A stretch of 64,000 nt of DNA from Trichaptum fuscoviolaceum (lineage: Eukaryota > Basidiomycota > Agaricomycetes > Hymenochaetales > Trichaptaceae): positions 3,745,671 through 3,809,670 of the forward strand of contig CAJSYZ010000002.1 in assembly GCA_910574455.1 (NCBI GenBank), given 5' to 3'. This document shows positions 1 to 11,580 of the stretch, in pieces. Position numbers and translations under genes: made by a program. Below the pieces are notes generated by a model that did not search any database, was not told the DNA's origin, and worked only from the letters and a program-made list of their open reading frames with translations. The number at the start of each line of letters is the position of its first letter. Position 1 is the first letter of the stretch.

Positions 1-604
1 TGCAAGTTAGTAAGATGCAGGAAGGCCATATACGAAAGAAAAGAGATCAGAAAGCCATGCATGTAAAAAAGTTTTTAACCATGTGTTTGGTCTTCAAGAC
101 TAATCGATTTTTAACTCATCATAAAATCCCACGTAGAGGACACAAAACATTAGGTTACAATAGTACGAACCTTTTCCCAGTTGCGTTCTAAGCCCTTTAA
201 CCTGAGAATGGCATCTATTCTCTTGAAACTAATACCATAAGCCCCCGAGAGGACACGTATGTTGTACTTTTCCGGGTTTGACATATACCGTTTGTATATC
301 TCCTCTCTAGTCTTATCAGAGATAGGTGGAGCTGGCTTAAAAGACGGGTTCATTGGGAATGGCTGAATGACGATGTCAGATTCAAGATGATATAGAGTGC
401 CCTAGGAAAACATACGTAGTCACCCCCAAGCCAATTGGAACTCTGACTGCGAGGGAACGCATCCTTGTACTTTGCACCAGGACCATGAAGCCATTTCAAG
501 GCCTCGTCACCAGAGGAGCGACGAGCTACGCGAATGCCTCGAGAAAAGGTTGGCTGAGGCCGGGGAAGGGGGAGACGAGGTCGAAGTTGAAAGGAGACAG
601 ACAT
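1..604 (-). CDS. Mitochondrial small-subunit ribosomal protein mS45 (Bot1/Mrps35 family), 3' end off window
   Basis: Two exons are visible: 604-416 (63 codons, start MSVSFQLRPRLP) and 362-171 (64 codons), joined across a 53-bp intron (donor GTATGT, acceptor CATTCAG) to read ...GGDY|PFPMNPSFKP. A third exon should follow a donor near 170; I could not fix it before the window ends. The N-terminus is Arg- and Pro-rich with few acids, as in a mitochondrial targeting peptide. Exon 2 carries the family core: SDKTREEIYKRYMSNPEKY then SFKRIDAILRLKGLERNWEK, typical of the Bot1/Mrps35 (mS45) family of mitoribosomal small-subunit proteins. The role in mitochondrial translation is family knowledge. It lies head to head with the eEF2 methyltransferase gene, 132 bp away. 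Confidence 0.8.
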
Positions 605-736
605 GAAGAAACGAAAACGCGGAGAATTTTTATTTGTCCTTCGCGATCACGTGAAAGGTCATTAGGGTGAGCTCCGAGCCTCCAAGTTCAAGAGATCGGA
701 GTTGAAATTCTCGACCTCTCTCACCCACCTCCCTTC
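605..736. promoter_or_regulatory. Bidirectional promoter between mS45 and the eEF2 methyltransferase
   Basis: This 132-bp gap separates two divergent start codons, so it must hold both promoters. It contains a palindromic TCACGTGA at 647-654, the form of E-box bound by Cbf1-type bHLH factors. That assignment is inference from the motif alone. Confidence 0.45.
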
Positions 737-2048
737 ATGTCGAGCAAACAATTATTTATATTCATTCAGCGCTATGGTCTATTGGCTCCAGTTGATGAAT
801 CTTTGTGGCCTCTTGATACTTCTACCGAAGATATCCAAGATTATCTCATAAATCATATCCTGAAATCCGTGCACTTCGAAACTTATCCTCCGTCAAAATT
901 TTACCAGCGTAGATTCTGGAAATGGACTATAGAGAAAATCGAGGAGCTCGGGAAAGAAGTAGACGAGAGAGTCTACGATAACTACCTCAACCTGCTATCT
1001 GAGTTATTCACCTACTCCTGAACTTCATTGCAATCCTTCATTCTGATCCCTGCTATGTAGTGACTCATGCTCAAATACTCGTCCACCGTCTCCTTCCTAC
1101 GTATCATACATCTGGAATCCTCCGACAAAACTATCTATTAACGAGTACGAGTTATGTGCTCTATATGAGTCTCATACGATGGTTGAAAGTGGCACGACTG
1201 GCTTAACGACATGGAATGCAAGCTTTGTTCTCGCAGACTACTTGATCAAAAGACTTGGTGAACATTCCATGCTATTCATAATCTCTGACTTATATGCTCA
1301 TAACTTCTTAGGGCTTATAGCTAATTCAAAAGTGTTAGAGCTTGGTTCCGGCGCAGGTTTTTTGGGCGCCGTAGTTGGTCATATGCAGATGTCTTCAAAT
1401 GACTTGAGAATAAACGAGCAGACCGTACCCAACTCCATTGCAGCTTCCCTGTGCTTAACAGATGCGAATGAGCAAGTTCTCGTCCGTTGCCGGAACAATG
1501 TCATGCTACCTTGCAGTACGTGAGATGCGTGAGATGGCGACTTCATCGTGGATCATCTTCATATTTTCTTAGACAAGGCAAGCCTCCACCCTTCATTAAC
1601 CGTCAAGCTCTTGGATTGGACAGACGCCCTCGATAATGATCGTAAATATCGTCTCCAGGAGTTCTTAACGAATGCTGATCCCGACCTCATCATTGGGGCA
1701 GACTTGGTAAGTATTGTACGTGAGGTCAACACCCCACTGGCTAATGGAACCCGTCAGGTTTACGATACGACAATAATTCCATCACTTGTCGCTACCCTAA
1801 AGCTTGCACTGGAATTGCCGTCCCCCAAGGTCGACTCCCTTCCAAGAAAAGCAATAATCGCCGGGACTGTAAGGAATGAAGCGACGCTTGATGAATTTAT
1901 CAGACAGTGCGAAGCTGTAGCTTTAGTGAACGAGGAACGAGCGTTGGAAAGCGATACGTTTTTCAAAGAGCTCTGCGTCAAGCAGCCTGGAGTGAGGCAC
2001 ATGGAGACTGGAGACGTACGAATTTTTGTATTAACTCGACGGGAATAA
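737..2048 (+). CDS. EFM3: eEF2-lysine N-methyltransferase, EFM3/FAM86 family
   Basis: A seven-beta-strand SAM methyltransferase predicted to methylate a lysine of translation elongation factor 2 in the cytosol. The N-terminal helical region (MSSKQLFIFIQRYGLLAP...) is followed, after a probable 58-bp intron (about 1003-1060), by YIWNPPTKLSINEYELCALY and SGTTGLTTWNAS, which are FAM86 hallmarks. Motif I of the SAM fold is VLELGSGAGFLG near 1335. Later signatures are SLCLTDANEQVLVRCRNN, then LLDWTDAL, then PDLIIGADL, then TTIIPSLVATLKLAL. At least four introns are needed; one (about 1517-1572) rejoins LPC to NKASLHPSLTVKLLDW. The stop is 80 bp from the tail-to-tail MFS gene. The FAM86 assignment is firm; the substrate follows from family knowledge. 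Confidence 0.85.
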
Positions 2049-2127
2049 TCGTTCGTAAATTCGTCATTGTATTGAGTACTACTTCATTTAATTAAAGAAA
2101 ATTAGCAGGCCAGTGTATGTATGCGCC

Positions 2128-4705
2128 TCAATACGCGAATCGGAAATCTAATCGCTGGTTTCCCTTATCCTTGGTCGTTTCCAGGTACTCTTGCTGTTCC
2201 TGTGATTCATTCGTCAAGGATAAGACACTTCGACAATCGAAGGTCTTTGGCACTCACCTTAGTGGACCAAGAATTCCAAGTTCTATCTCGTCGCCTGTTT
2301 ATAGCTTTGTAGAAAAAGAATGTGAATGTGTACAACGCGATATTCATGCAACAAATGGCTATCAGGTCCCTATTGCCTCGTTTATCTGTCATAGCTGTCA
2401 GTCGAAGGAGTGGAATGTAGGGCTAGGGCGACGCTCACAGAGAGGCTGATGGAGAACAAAATTTATTAGTATGAGCGTTTAGGAAGCGCAACATTAAGAA
2501 AGCTCACCTTATCATCAGCACGATAGATGTTTGCCTAGGGAAATGAACGGGATTAGTCCTCAGCCTAGTTTTCACAAGGGATAGGACATACAATTACTAT
2601 GGCACCAGCCTGAACGAACATGTTATATATGGATGCCGAAATAGTCCTAGTCCGCACACTGAACGAGTTTCGTGAAGCCCAGGCCACCTGGATAGGATGA
2701 ATATAAGGGTAACCTGCAACATAGCGTGAGTGCAGCGAGCTCTGATAACAAAAAGCGTTTTACCAGTTACAAGCGTTACCTGCAAAGTGCAGTTTAGCTA
2801 ACATGAGCTAATACCAATTATTATCTCACGTACCACAGCGAAATATACCCATTGTGATGTATGCGTTGTAAACGTATACAGTGCAATGAGGAGTGGTAAT
2901 GCCCAAAATTGCAAAGTCACGGTGGCAAGAACCCGGCTGTTAATCAATTCGCTCAGATAGGCCGTGATGATCATGTTCGTCATTCCTATAACGCTTGATG
3001 GGATCGTCAGAAGGTTCGTTTTTGTCGTATTGAATCCGAGGTTTCGGAGGGACAACGTAAGGTAGGTCTGAGGCGGTCCAGTAGGGACTTCGGTAGCAGT
3101 TCGTCAAGATGGACAATATAATTGATATGAATAATTGATATGAATGGATCAGTGCTCACTTTGATGAGTCAGCCCCAAGCAGTAGAGGGGCCACATTCTC
3201 CAGTCGCACAGGGCTTCCCAGATCATGCCGACTGACAATCCTTGTCGGTTGTGCATATCGGACTTCGATGGATCGTCTCGAAGAACTCTGAAAATACGAT
3301 GTGTCAGCTGGAGGCACTTGCATACGGCATAATCGATCTAACCTATTAACCATGATGACCTCCTCTCTAATGATGGAATTTAGTGAAGAGAGGTTGTAGT
3401 GCAGGCTTGCCAACGTACCTTTCCGTAAACCATCCTTTCGGTCTATACCATGCTTTCGTCTGCGTTGGACCAGGGGGCAGAAGAAAGTAGGACGACAATC
3501 CAATAGAAAGCGTTAAGCATCCTTCTATCAAGAAAAGATAACGCCAGCCAGATTGTCCATGTACACCTCGAAGCTTTAAGATGCCAGTGGCAAGAAATGC
3601 GCTGACAATATCTGTCAAATAATTGGACAGCCAGAAATACGCCATCCTGACGGGCACTGCATTTACAATCAGATGGAATGTGACTTTGAGTTTATGCATA
3701 TGCATGGGAGGTTGACTTACATTCCTTCTTGGTATAGTAGTAAGACAGGTACAATACAACGTCAGGAATGAAGCCTCCTTCTAAGAATCCAAGGAGGCAT
3801 CTATATGTGATTGAGAGATTTATGAGAAATGAGATATGCGGTAGGCAATGCACACTGACCTCGTAGCAAGAAACGATGACCTGCCAGAAAGCCAGTATTG
3901 ACTCAGTGCAACTATGCTCCATAACGTCATCTACAAGGCTATAGGTTAAATTCACGCTGACGGCGAACTATGCAAACTCACTTGAGTTGGGATCCAAACA
4001 TCTGGTCCAATTCGTTTCGAAACAAGCTGAGACGGAAGTTCTGCAATAAGGAACGAGAGCCGGAACAACGTGTTACCCAGGTTGAAATCATTGGTGGTCA
4101 TCCCCAAATCAGCTAAGAAGTTGTCAGAGTTGGCCTGGGATATGTTTCCTCGGTCTAAATCGAGTGCGAAGAACCTGAAGCCAGTCAGCCTCAGCCATGC
4201 GATTGAAATAAAACCCATTACATGATGCCTGGCGCAAATCAGCGAACCTGTTCTCACAGAAAGATTAAAGAACTCACATGCCCATAACAAAACCCGTAGA
4301 TCGACCTTTCGAATGATAGTCTGCGAGAAGCATTTGAGTTTCAAGCTTTTCCGAGGCATGCAACAAAAGCACCTGTTCTTCGCGCCATGTCCACCGAGCA
4401 TTCGGGTCGAATCGGTGCGCATTCTCATAGGCTGGAGGAGGCTTGTAGATCTCTGCAGAATGAGGGTCGTCGAAGACGGAAGGTTGGGTTGCGATGGCGT
4501 CAAGGTCGAAGGCACGCCTCTTGCGCCATTGCCAGAAGAACCGAGGCTGATTAGCGTCCGAAGGATCTGCTAGCGAAGGAGGCTTCTCGATAATGCTCTC
4601 AGAATTTGACTTCTGTTCGTCATCCAAGTTGATCTTGTCGTCCTTCTCTGAGTACTGAGAAGTGTATTCCCGCAGAAGTATGTTCGACATTCTGCTGGTG
4701 TGCAA
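2128..4705 (-). CDS. MFS transporter, Dal5/anion:cation symporter family
   Basis: A 12-helix plasma-membrane permease of the fungal allantoate/pantothenate/nicotinate group. A long cytosolic N-terminus precedes [11 protein letters not shown], then the TM1 loop [20 protein letters not shown], typical of Dal5-like carriers. Further segments are [37 protein letters not shown] (TM4), RVAYFWLSN-like TM5, the inter-domain loop with [18 protein letters not shown], and [15 protein letters not shown] before TM11. The end was rebuilt across two introns: ...RTWNSWSTK, a GTGAGT...CACAG intron, then a last exon ending [13 protein letters not shown]. The gene has about ten introns. An alternative in-frame start lies at 4690 (MSNILL). 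The substrate cannot be read from sequence. Confidence 0.85.
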
Positions 4706-5016
4706 TTTTTGACCATGCCCCCCGACTTATATCTTCAGAGAGCAAGTCGCTATCGCTCCGTTACTCCCGGCCCCCTTTCATTGGATCAAACTGCTTGAAC
4801 GTTCACCAACGGTCATGATACGAGCTTAACTGGTCGAATTGCGTGCAACTTCACAGCGATTGCGCCATCGCGAAGCAGTGGACCAAAATACATCTACTTA
4901 CCCACATAGAGCCATTCTTACGCGATCGCTTCGTGACCAACCTGCAAAGTCAATTATTCACCAAATGTTTTTCTATGAGATGCGTACGCTATACATTGAA
5001 TGTAAAACTTCATCCA
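4706..5016. other. Intergenic, upstream of the MFS gene and downstream of CCT7
   Basis: This 311-bp gap should hold the promoter of the MFS transporter and the 3' untranslated region of CCT7. I see no gene and no clear repeat. Confidence 0.6.
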
Positions 5017-6973
5017 TCACCGCCTCGGCATACCGCGGCCACGCCCACGCATAGCTCGCGCAGCTGCTCCAGGAGGTGCTCTCGGGCCAGGATTTTGCTG
5101 CATGTACGCCAGCAGGGATCAGTACCTGAATAAACGAATGGAAAGAAGTCAACGACGCACCTGTTCACTCTGTGGATTGCGGACTGTCTCGTCCACGCTA
5201 AGGATGAGGCAGGCGGCTTCGGTCGCACTATTTATAGCATTGACCTTCACGAGACTCGGCTCCCATACAAATGCCTCCATGTTGTTGCGAACGCCGTCAA
5301 CGCCATCGACATCCACTCCGGCCCAGAGCTCGCCCTTAGCATGCTTCATGCGAAGCTTGTTGAGCACATCTGTAGTATCGAGACCTGCGTTGTCGGAGAT
5401 CTGTCGAGGGATGACCTCAAGAGCGTGCGCGAATGCGGTCATAATCAACTGCATTTTCCCCGCAATTTTTAGTGCTTCTTTACGAATATATGCAGACAAA
5501 TCCATCTAAGGGACATTCATTGGCTGATGAGCTGGTCGAAAGATGACCTGTGAATGCATGCTTACCTCTACGGCACCCCCTCCTGCGACAATTTCACCCG
5601 TACGTACAGTCCGCTTCACGACCATGATCGCGTCGTGCAAACTGCGGTGTACTTCTTCGATGAACTGGTCAGCACCTCCCCTGAGGAGGAGCGTGCACGT
5701 CTTTGACTTCGGGCAGTCCTCAAGAAGATTGTAACGCTCTCCACCGACCTGACGCTCTTCGAATCGTCCACAGGTGCCCAGATGCTCACGCGAGATATCA
5801 TTGCAAGTGGACTGGATGGAGCCACCGACGGCCTGCACAACTCGGCGCAAGTCGTCCGCGGGGACACGGCCAGCGCAGAAGATATCGCGGTCCGCGAACC
5901 ACTGCGTTGCAAGATCGCCGATCGGGAGCTTGCTGAAAACGACCTTCGCGCCTGTCTTCTCGATGGCCTGTAGCTTGCGGAAGATGATCTCCCACTCTGC
6001 ATCAACGATTGCTTGGTACTCCGAGACTTGCTCAACCCGCACTTCAGCATTGTCCTTCTCCGCTTTCAATTCTAACTCGACGTTTAGACAGAGAACGAGA
6101 GGATTTTTGAACGATTTGGGTTGTTGCTCGGCACCGGCGTACGTGAAAGTCTTTTTGAAGGCAACACCGCGAACGAGCAATGTGTCTTGCATACCACCAC
6201 CAGGAATCTTTTTGATTCCGATGAGAGATTCGTCAAGCTCGTTCTGATCAAGACACATCACAGCATCAACGACCATGTTTGAGAAAAAGGGCTTTTCGGA
6301 GTGTATAAGTTTTGATGACATGGAAGTAGATGCGCATTTTAACAGAAGCGATCGGAACTTCCTATCATAAAGATTAGTATAATATTCAAATAGTATGAGT
6401 CGACGACCTTACTCGGGATTAGACTTGTCAACAGTGATTTGTATCTCTTTAATGCGATCCGTTGCCTACACAAGAATGTTAAGCAAATAGCATATAAATA
6501 TAACCCTTGACACTCACCAACTGCGCTGCCTTCCGAAAGCCCTTAGTTATAATATGCGGGCTTACACCTTCCTCAACATATCCCCGAACTTCTTTCAGCA
6601 GCTGAGCCGCTAGTAACACCACGCTCGTTGTTCCGTCACCGATTTCAGAGTCCTGAGCGCGGGCAATGTCTACCAAAGTCCGGGCTGCAGGGTGTACAAT
6701 GTCCAGAAGCTTCATAATCGTTGCACCGTCATTAGTGATCTGAGCCTCTCCGCGATCATTCACAATTAGCTTATCCATCCCTCGCGGACCAAGCGTAGTC
6801 GATAAAGTGTCTGCGACTGCAAGGCATGCGGAAATATTTGAAAGTAGTTGCGGTTTGCCCTGTGAAGTGTCCGTTCCTTCTCGCAGAAGTACGACAGTCG
6901 GTTGCTGCGAAGCAGATTAGCACAACTCTCTATATTTCACTCATGTACTTACCATCGGAAGGCCTCGCTGCAT
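5017..6973 (-). CDS. CCT7: T-complex chaperonin subunit eta (CCT7)
   Basis: A subunit of the cytosolic TRiC/CCT ring that folds actin, tubulin and WD-repeat proteins. The first exon encodes only MQRGLPM; the second begins [20 protein letters not shown] and reaches [19 protein letters not shown]. The ATP-site motif GDGTTS follows, then [14 protein letters not shown]. The apical domain shows [20 protein letters not shown], a CCT7-type phrase. The equatorial return contains [20 protein letters not shown] and [10 protein letters not shown], then [20 protein letters not shown]. After [13 protein letters not shown] an intron leads to a short Gly/Arg-rich tail, [14 protein letters not shown], as in other eta subunits. 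At least five introns. Length is close to the family norm of about 555 residues. Confidence 0.95.
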
Positions 6974-7078
6974 TTTGAAGTAGAATGAGTAGAAAGTACT
7001 AATGCTTGAACGCGTCTTTTCCTGACGCGTACTTAGGGTTGACGTTTTTGGTAAACAACAATCAACAGGCATCTTGAC
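6974..7078. promoter_or_regulatory. 105-bp bidirectional promoter of CCT7 and SF3B5 with two ACGCGT boxes
   Basis: Only 105 bp lie between the two divergent start codons. Two perfect ACGCGT hexamers sit at 7010-7015 and 7025-7030, 15 bp apart. ACGCGT is the MluI cell-cycle box bound by MBF (Mbp1-Swi6) in yeasts. A role here is inferred from motif and position only. Confidence 0.5.
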
Positions 7079-7645
7079 ATGGTACGTCCATCTTCTATTC
7101 CTTTCTCTACAAAGTGATTCTTAATCATATATTATGTTCGTAGTCTTCAGAACTAAGATATACAGCAAACACGCAGTTGGAGCATTGTAAGTATCTTTTT
7201 CATCCCAAAATTGCGTTCGTTTGATTTTACATGTGCTTGTTCTTCTCGCCACAGTACATGCTCGGTACACAGGAACTGGTAAGAATGACTTGGTCTTGTC
7301 TCATGAGATGATGAAGAGCTCATCAATGTTTACAACAACACAGGTCATGCCGATATGACAAAATAGTACGTGTCTGCGTTTTCACTATGCCTTGGAGCTG
7401 CGCTGACTTTGTTCGCCTCAGTGAATGGCTGACTCATCAGCACCGGGATACCTGCGCTTCCATCGTAGGACACCCAACACTGACATCGTACCTTGCCATA
7501 GCAGATGGCGAGAGCATAGGAAGAGTCAAGTTCGAAATGACTGAGGTTCGCAGACACTCGCTACCTTATAGAAGTATTCTGATGGCAATGGTTGTAGCGG
7601 ATGCTTCAGCCATGTGGCCCCCCTCCTGCGAAGGATGAAGACTGA
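7079..7645 (+). CDS. SF3B5: Splicing factor 3B subunit 5 (SF3B5/SF3b10), six exons
   Basis: A small subunit of the SF3b complex of U2 snRNP. Splicing yields 87 residues, against 86 in human. Exon 1 is just the ATG (7079-7081), followed at once by GTACGT. Exon 2 starts at 7144 (SSELRYTANTQLEH), exon 3 at 7255 (LHARYTGTG, codons split across both junctions), then HADMTKY, then EWLTHQHRDTCASIVGHP...YLAIADGESIGRVKFEMTE. The last exon reads RMLQPCGPPPAKDED and stops. Family hallmarks are QLEH, YTGTGHADMTK, EWLTHQHRD and RMLQPCGPP. Every junction has a GT donor and AG acceptor and keeps frame. Because exons are so short, simple ORF scans see only part of it. Confidence 0.93.
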
Positions 7646-8578
7646 TCCTGTGAAGACAGATTCTCCCGGGAAGGCCGACGACAAGACGTAGACGACTGGG
7701 GCTCGACGTGGGGCATCTGACCGCGGAGGAGATGCGAGCAACGATATAGACGTGCGCATTTACAAGGGTTAATTACGCTTGGAAGGGTCATGGCGGTCGT
7801 GTGAATACAGTTGTGCCTAAAGTTGGCGTTGCCTTGTCGCGCATATAGACAGGCTTGTATTACCGTACTAGGCTTAATGCAGATATGTTTTTTCTGTATT
7901 TTTGACAATCGTCTCATTTGCAACTGGGTATTTTGAAGAAAGAGTTGCGGGACTTGGAGAGGGGTCGGTAAGAGGGAATGCGCAGTTGGAGGAGAGCGGC
8001 CGTGGAGGTGGATAGCATTCTCATGAAACGTCGGTGTGCGGATAGCCGGATTGGACACTGCCATCAACATCAAACTTGATGAAATTCTATTCCAATTTCT
8101 TACCGCACTCAGGCGCTATGTATACTGCTCCCCGCCCCTTCCCCTCCCCCGGCCTTCTTGCTTTTCTTCCACGTCCTCCTCTACGTGCCCGCCCATCGTC
8201 CAGCTCGTCACCGGACCCACCAACAGTCTAGGCGACACTTCCGAGACAACCGCGACCAGGGCGAAGCGATACCTACCTACCGTCCGAAAACATCGGCTGT
8301 GGGGCAAAAATTATACGAGCGTGCTGACCGACTGCATTGGACAAGTTTGCAACAGTGGAAAAGGTTTGGTCGCAGACTGGCCAGCTTTCTGTTCTTTGTT
8401 TGACTGCCTGTCTACCTCTTCTATCGAGCGAAGTCAAGCCACGATTCCGGCCTTCTGTATATTCCGCCCCCATTCCATTCAGCTACTTTGTCTATAGTAC
8501 CCAACTCATCCAGCTACCACCACACCAGTCCTTAAACATAACCACGCTCAACCACAAAGAGTGGCCGTGAATGGAGAC
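7646..8578. other. Intergenic and 5' leader of the methyltransferase gene
   Basis: This 933-bp stretch between two plus-strand genes holds the SF3B5 3' end and the promoter and leader of the next gene. A pyrimidine-rich tract (CCCCGCCCCTTCCCCTCCCC, about 8132-8151) is typical of fungal core promoters. Open frames here look non-coding. Confidence 0.5.
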
Positions 8579-11245
8579 ATGACCACAATGCAGGCTGCGC
8601 ATAGACGTTCTTTATGGTTCAATCCCTCTTCTTCATCTCCTCCCTCCTCCGAACCCTTTGACTTCCTTAAATTCCATCGATATTCCACCATGCCTTCAGC
8701 ATCGACTATTTTCGAAAAGCTGCAGGACATGGGCGACATACGCCCCCGTTCCGGCTCGAAAGGCTCGAAGGACGGAAAGCCCGAGCGTCGGTCGCTGTCA
8801 AAGAAAGATTCGGCGTCGAACTTACGTGGGTCCCCAAAGCGCCCATCGGTGGGTAATAGCGGTCTCGTAGGATCGATAAAAGGTCGTCTGTCGAGGAAGC
8901 GTTCTTCCCCATTGCTCTCAAGTCTCTCAACTTTCAGCGACAAGAACCCAATAATAGAGTCTCCGACGACCCCCACGGGCCCCGGACAAATGCTCGGTTC
9001 ACCATTCGACCGGTATACTCTCGATGACACATTCTCTCCCTCAAATGCGAATTTCGATGCCTCGAAGGTAAACTTTGACGGTAGCGCATTTCGTCACCTT
9101 AGACGCGATTCGGAAAATGAGTCTAGTGATGCTGTGGACCTCTCGAAGAATGGTTACCGAGCCCTCCCTTTAACGAGGAAGGGCCGTAGACTACTTCACC
9201 CTTATTCATTGAATGATGCACCGTCTTTGCGGAGCTATAACAAAGTCGACATGGAAAAGTGAGTGAAAGAACTCCTTGACTTGCTTTCTAATATTAAATG
9301 CCATTTGCTCTCTTAGCGATTTATATTTCAATGTTCTTTTACGACGAATTAATCCGACGGGTACTCCTGTGTTCCACGAGATGGAAGTCCCGCCTGTGGC
9401 CATCCTTGATCTGGGGTGTGGCCAAGGACATTGGGTTGCTGAAGCGTCAAAGTTCTTCACTCAGTATGGAACCTCGATAGTAGGGTTTGATTTGGTGGAT
9501 ATGGTTAGCGACGAAGTACGGGATATGCCTTCCGTGTCCTGGAAGAGAGGCAACTTGTGAGTTACTATGTATGTCTACCCACTCATTGTGTGCCTAACCC
9601 TTTCTCCTTTCTATCTAGTGTATCCTACCTACTCCCTTTCAAATCCGATACCTTCGACTTTGTCAGGATTTCCAATTTATCAGACACTATTCCTCAAAAT
9701 CGCTGGCAACACGTTTTATCCGAAGCATACCGAGTTCTCAAGCCTGGCAAACGAATGGAAATCATAGATGACGAGTTGATGTTCCCATACATAAGCGATC
9801 ATCCAGTCGAGTTACCCGAGAGCTCGTTTACTTTGTCAAGGTCAAGTACCGCCTCGAGCAGTGACGTGCCCAGTGCACGTTCGAGTTGGAATGGCCCTGA
9901 GATGCCTCCGAAGGCTGCGTTAGTCCTCGGGGCTGGTGAGGGCAAGAACCAAGACTACCGGGCATCTTTCCTCGAGTTGGACGCGGAGACTGAAGCTGAT
10001 GAGGATTCTGGAAGCATTTCCGAGCGCATCAGTATAGAACCTGTGCCGAGCCTATACCGTGGCCATTCGCCGTCTGAGGCTAGCGCTGAGTTTCTTCCGA
10101 CACCAACGGAAGAGGAGCCTCTGGGGGCGTGTCGTTGGAGGACACCGAGCTCAGCATGCACTCCCCCGTCACCTTCGCCGATATCCACTTCGCTCTGCCA
10201 AGATGTGGAGGGGATCTACGAGACAATGCTGGAAGGCAGATATGGGATCAATCCTCGCCCACACGAACTTATCCTGAAGCTCCTCTTGACCACGTTTGGC
10301 CCTGGTCGTTCGAATCTGACATTTGATTTCCGCCTTTCTTTGCTGTCTAATCCTTTAGACAGCGTCGTCGCATCCATTAAAGAGACTGGTGTTCCCAGCA
10401 AAGACAAGAAGAGCAAGAAGTTCTTACGCTTCAATGCCGAGTCGAATGTTGAGTCGAAATTGGAGGAAGAGTGTCGTCCGGTGAGGATCATATGTGATCA
10501 TGTTCAGACCACGGAGGTGCACTTCGAACGAAGGTCGAAAGCCATGAAGATGCTTGGTATGAACGATGATGCGCCGGTAACGCCCTCAAAGGTTCTACCG
10601 GATCCCATCAACGACAGCCTGTTTGACGATACAGGAGACACCGACGACTCGGGAGACCAATCAATAAACTCTCGCTCGTCGTCTTCCTCGAGCCTCCTCC
10701 TCTCTGGCTCTATCGACCAGCCGAGCACCCCAAAGAAGTCGAAGTATCAGCCAAAAGGTCTTTTCCTCTATCCAAACAAGTTCCTGGATACGTCTCCTCG
10801 AGAGTTAGAGATGTACATCGGCAAGCATGTACAGACTGTTCTCGGATCAGATGCGGCGCTTGAAGAGCATGTGCTCAGCTTACGGGATGAGGCTGGCGAG
10901 CCGATTATCACTGAAGAGGACTGGCGTGAGATGATGTGGGAGTACCAGTGGTAAGTTACATCCCTGCCACCCTTTTCTATGGCTTTTGTTCATGATACGT
11001 TCAATTTCAGCTCGCGGTACGCGCACTTCAATTTACCACAGAACGAAAGGGGTGATTGGGAAGTCGACGATCTGGACCATTTAGATTCTTTTGCAGCCGC
11101 TCGCAAGCTGCCTGACGCGGTCGCTCAATCGCTACAGAGGCAGGTCAGAGCTTCACGCACATCTTGTGATCCGGAAAGCTCCTCAAGTGCCCAGGGGACG
11201 CTTGTTCGGCGTATTCGTGTTTACGAGGCTGTAAAGCCAAGATAA
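8579..11245 (+). CDS. Large SAM-dependent methyltransferase with long disordered regions
   Basis: Four exons. The first (8579 to about 9259) encodes a Ser/Pro/Arg-rich, probably disordered segment. The second (about 9317-9557) contains ILDLGCGQGHWVAEASKFF, SAM motif I, then IVGFDLVD for the acidic ribose-binding strand. The third begins FVSYLLPFKSDTFDFVRISN and includes WQHVLSEAYRVLKPGKRMEI, a class I post-motif. It then runs through some 350 residues of low-complexity sequence and a probable C-terminal fold (GLFLYPNKFLDTSPRELEMYIGKHVQTV...). The fourth (about 11011-11245) ends VYEAVKPR. I start at 8579 because an upstream in-frame codon is GTG, not ATG. Substrate unknown; I would call it only a class I methyltransferase. 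Confidence 0.8.
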
Positions 11246-11580
11246 TTTCGACTCCATATGTTGCTGTTCTATTTGCCGACGTCACGACGTTTCATGATAT
11301 ATTGTACCATCTATTTCCTATCTGCACGGATTCTAGAAGTCTTTCACTTGCTTTCAGCAAACAATCTGCATCGCTAATGTCCTGTGTCATTGTAATGTAC
11401 GTCAACAAGCACCTGTTGTAAATCTCGTTTTTGTTATCGCCTTGGATGTAATTCGCAACTCAAGTAGTCTACATGTTTTGATAATAAAGGATTAATGCTA
11501 ATGATGTCTTGACTGGCTGATAGGGTACAAGGAACTACATCAAATTATAGCATAGTGAATGTAAGATGACGAGCCAAAAA
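11246..11580. other. Convergent 3' region between the methyltransferase and C1D genes
   Basis: This 335-bp AT-rich gap lies tail to tail between two genes and should hold both 3' untranslated regions. I see no gene in it. Confidence 0.55.

Noticed and set aside
5774..6247. 157-codon open frame on the plus strand
   Set aside because: It lies antisense to well-conserved CCT7 exons and has no family features; it is a shadow of GC-biased coding DNA.
8036..8497. 153-codon frame upstream of the methyltransferase
   Set aside because: Pyrimidine-rich promoter DNA; overlapping frames on both strands are open and none shows protein-like composition.
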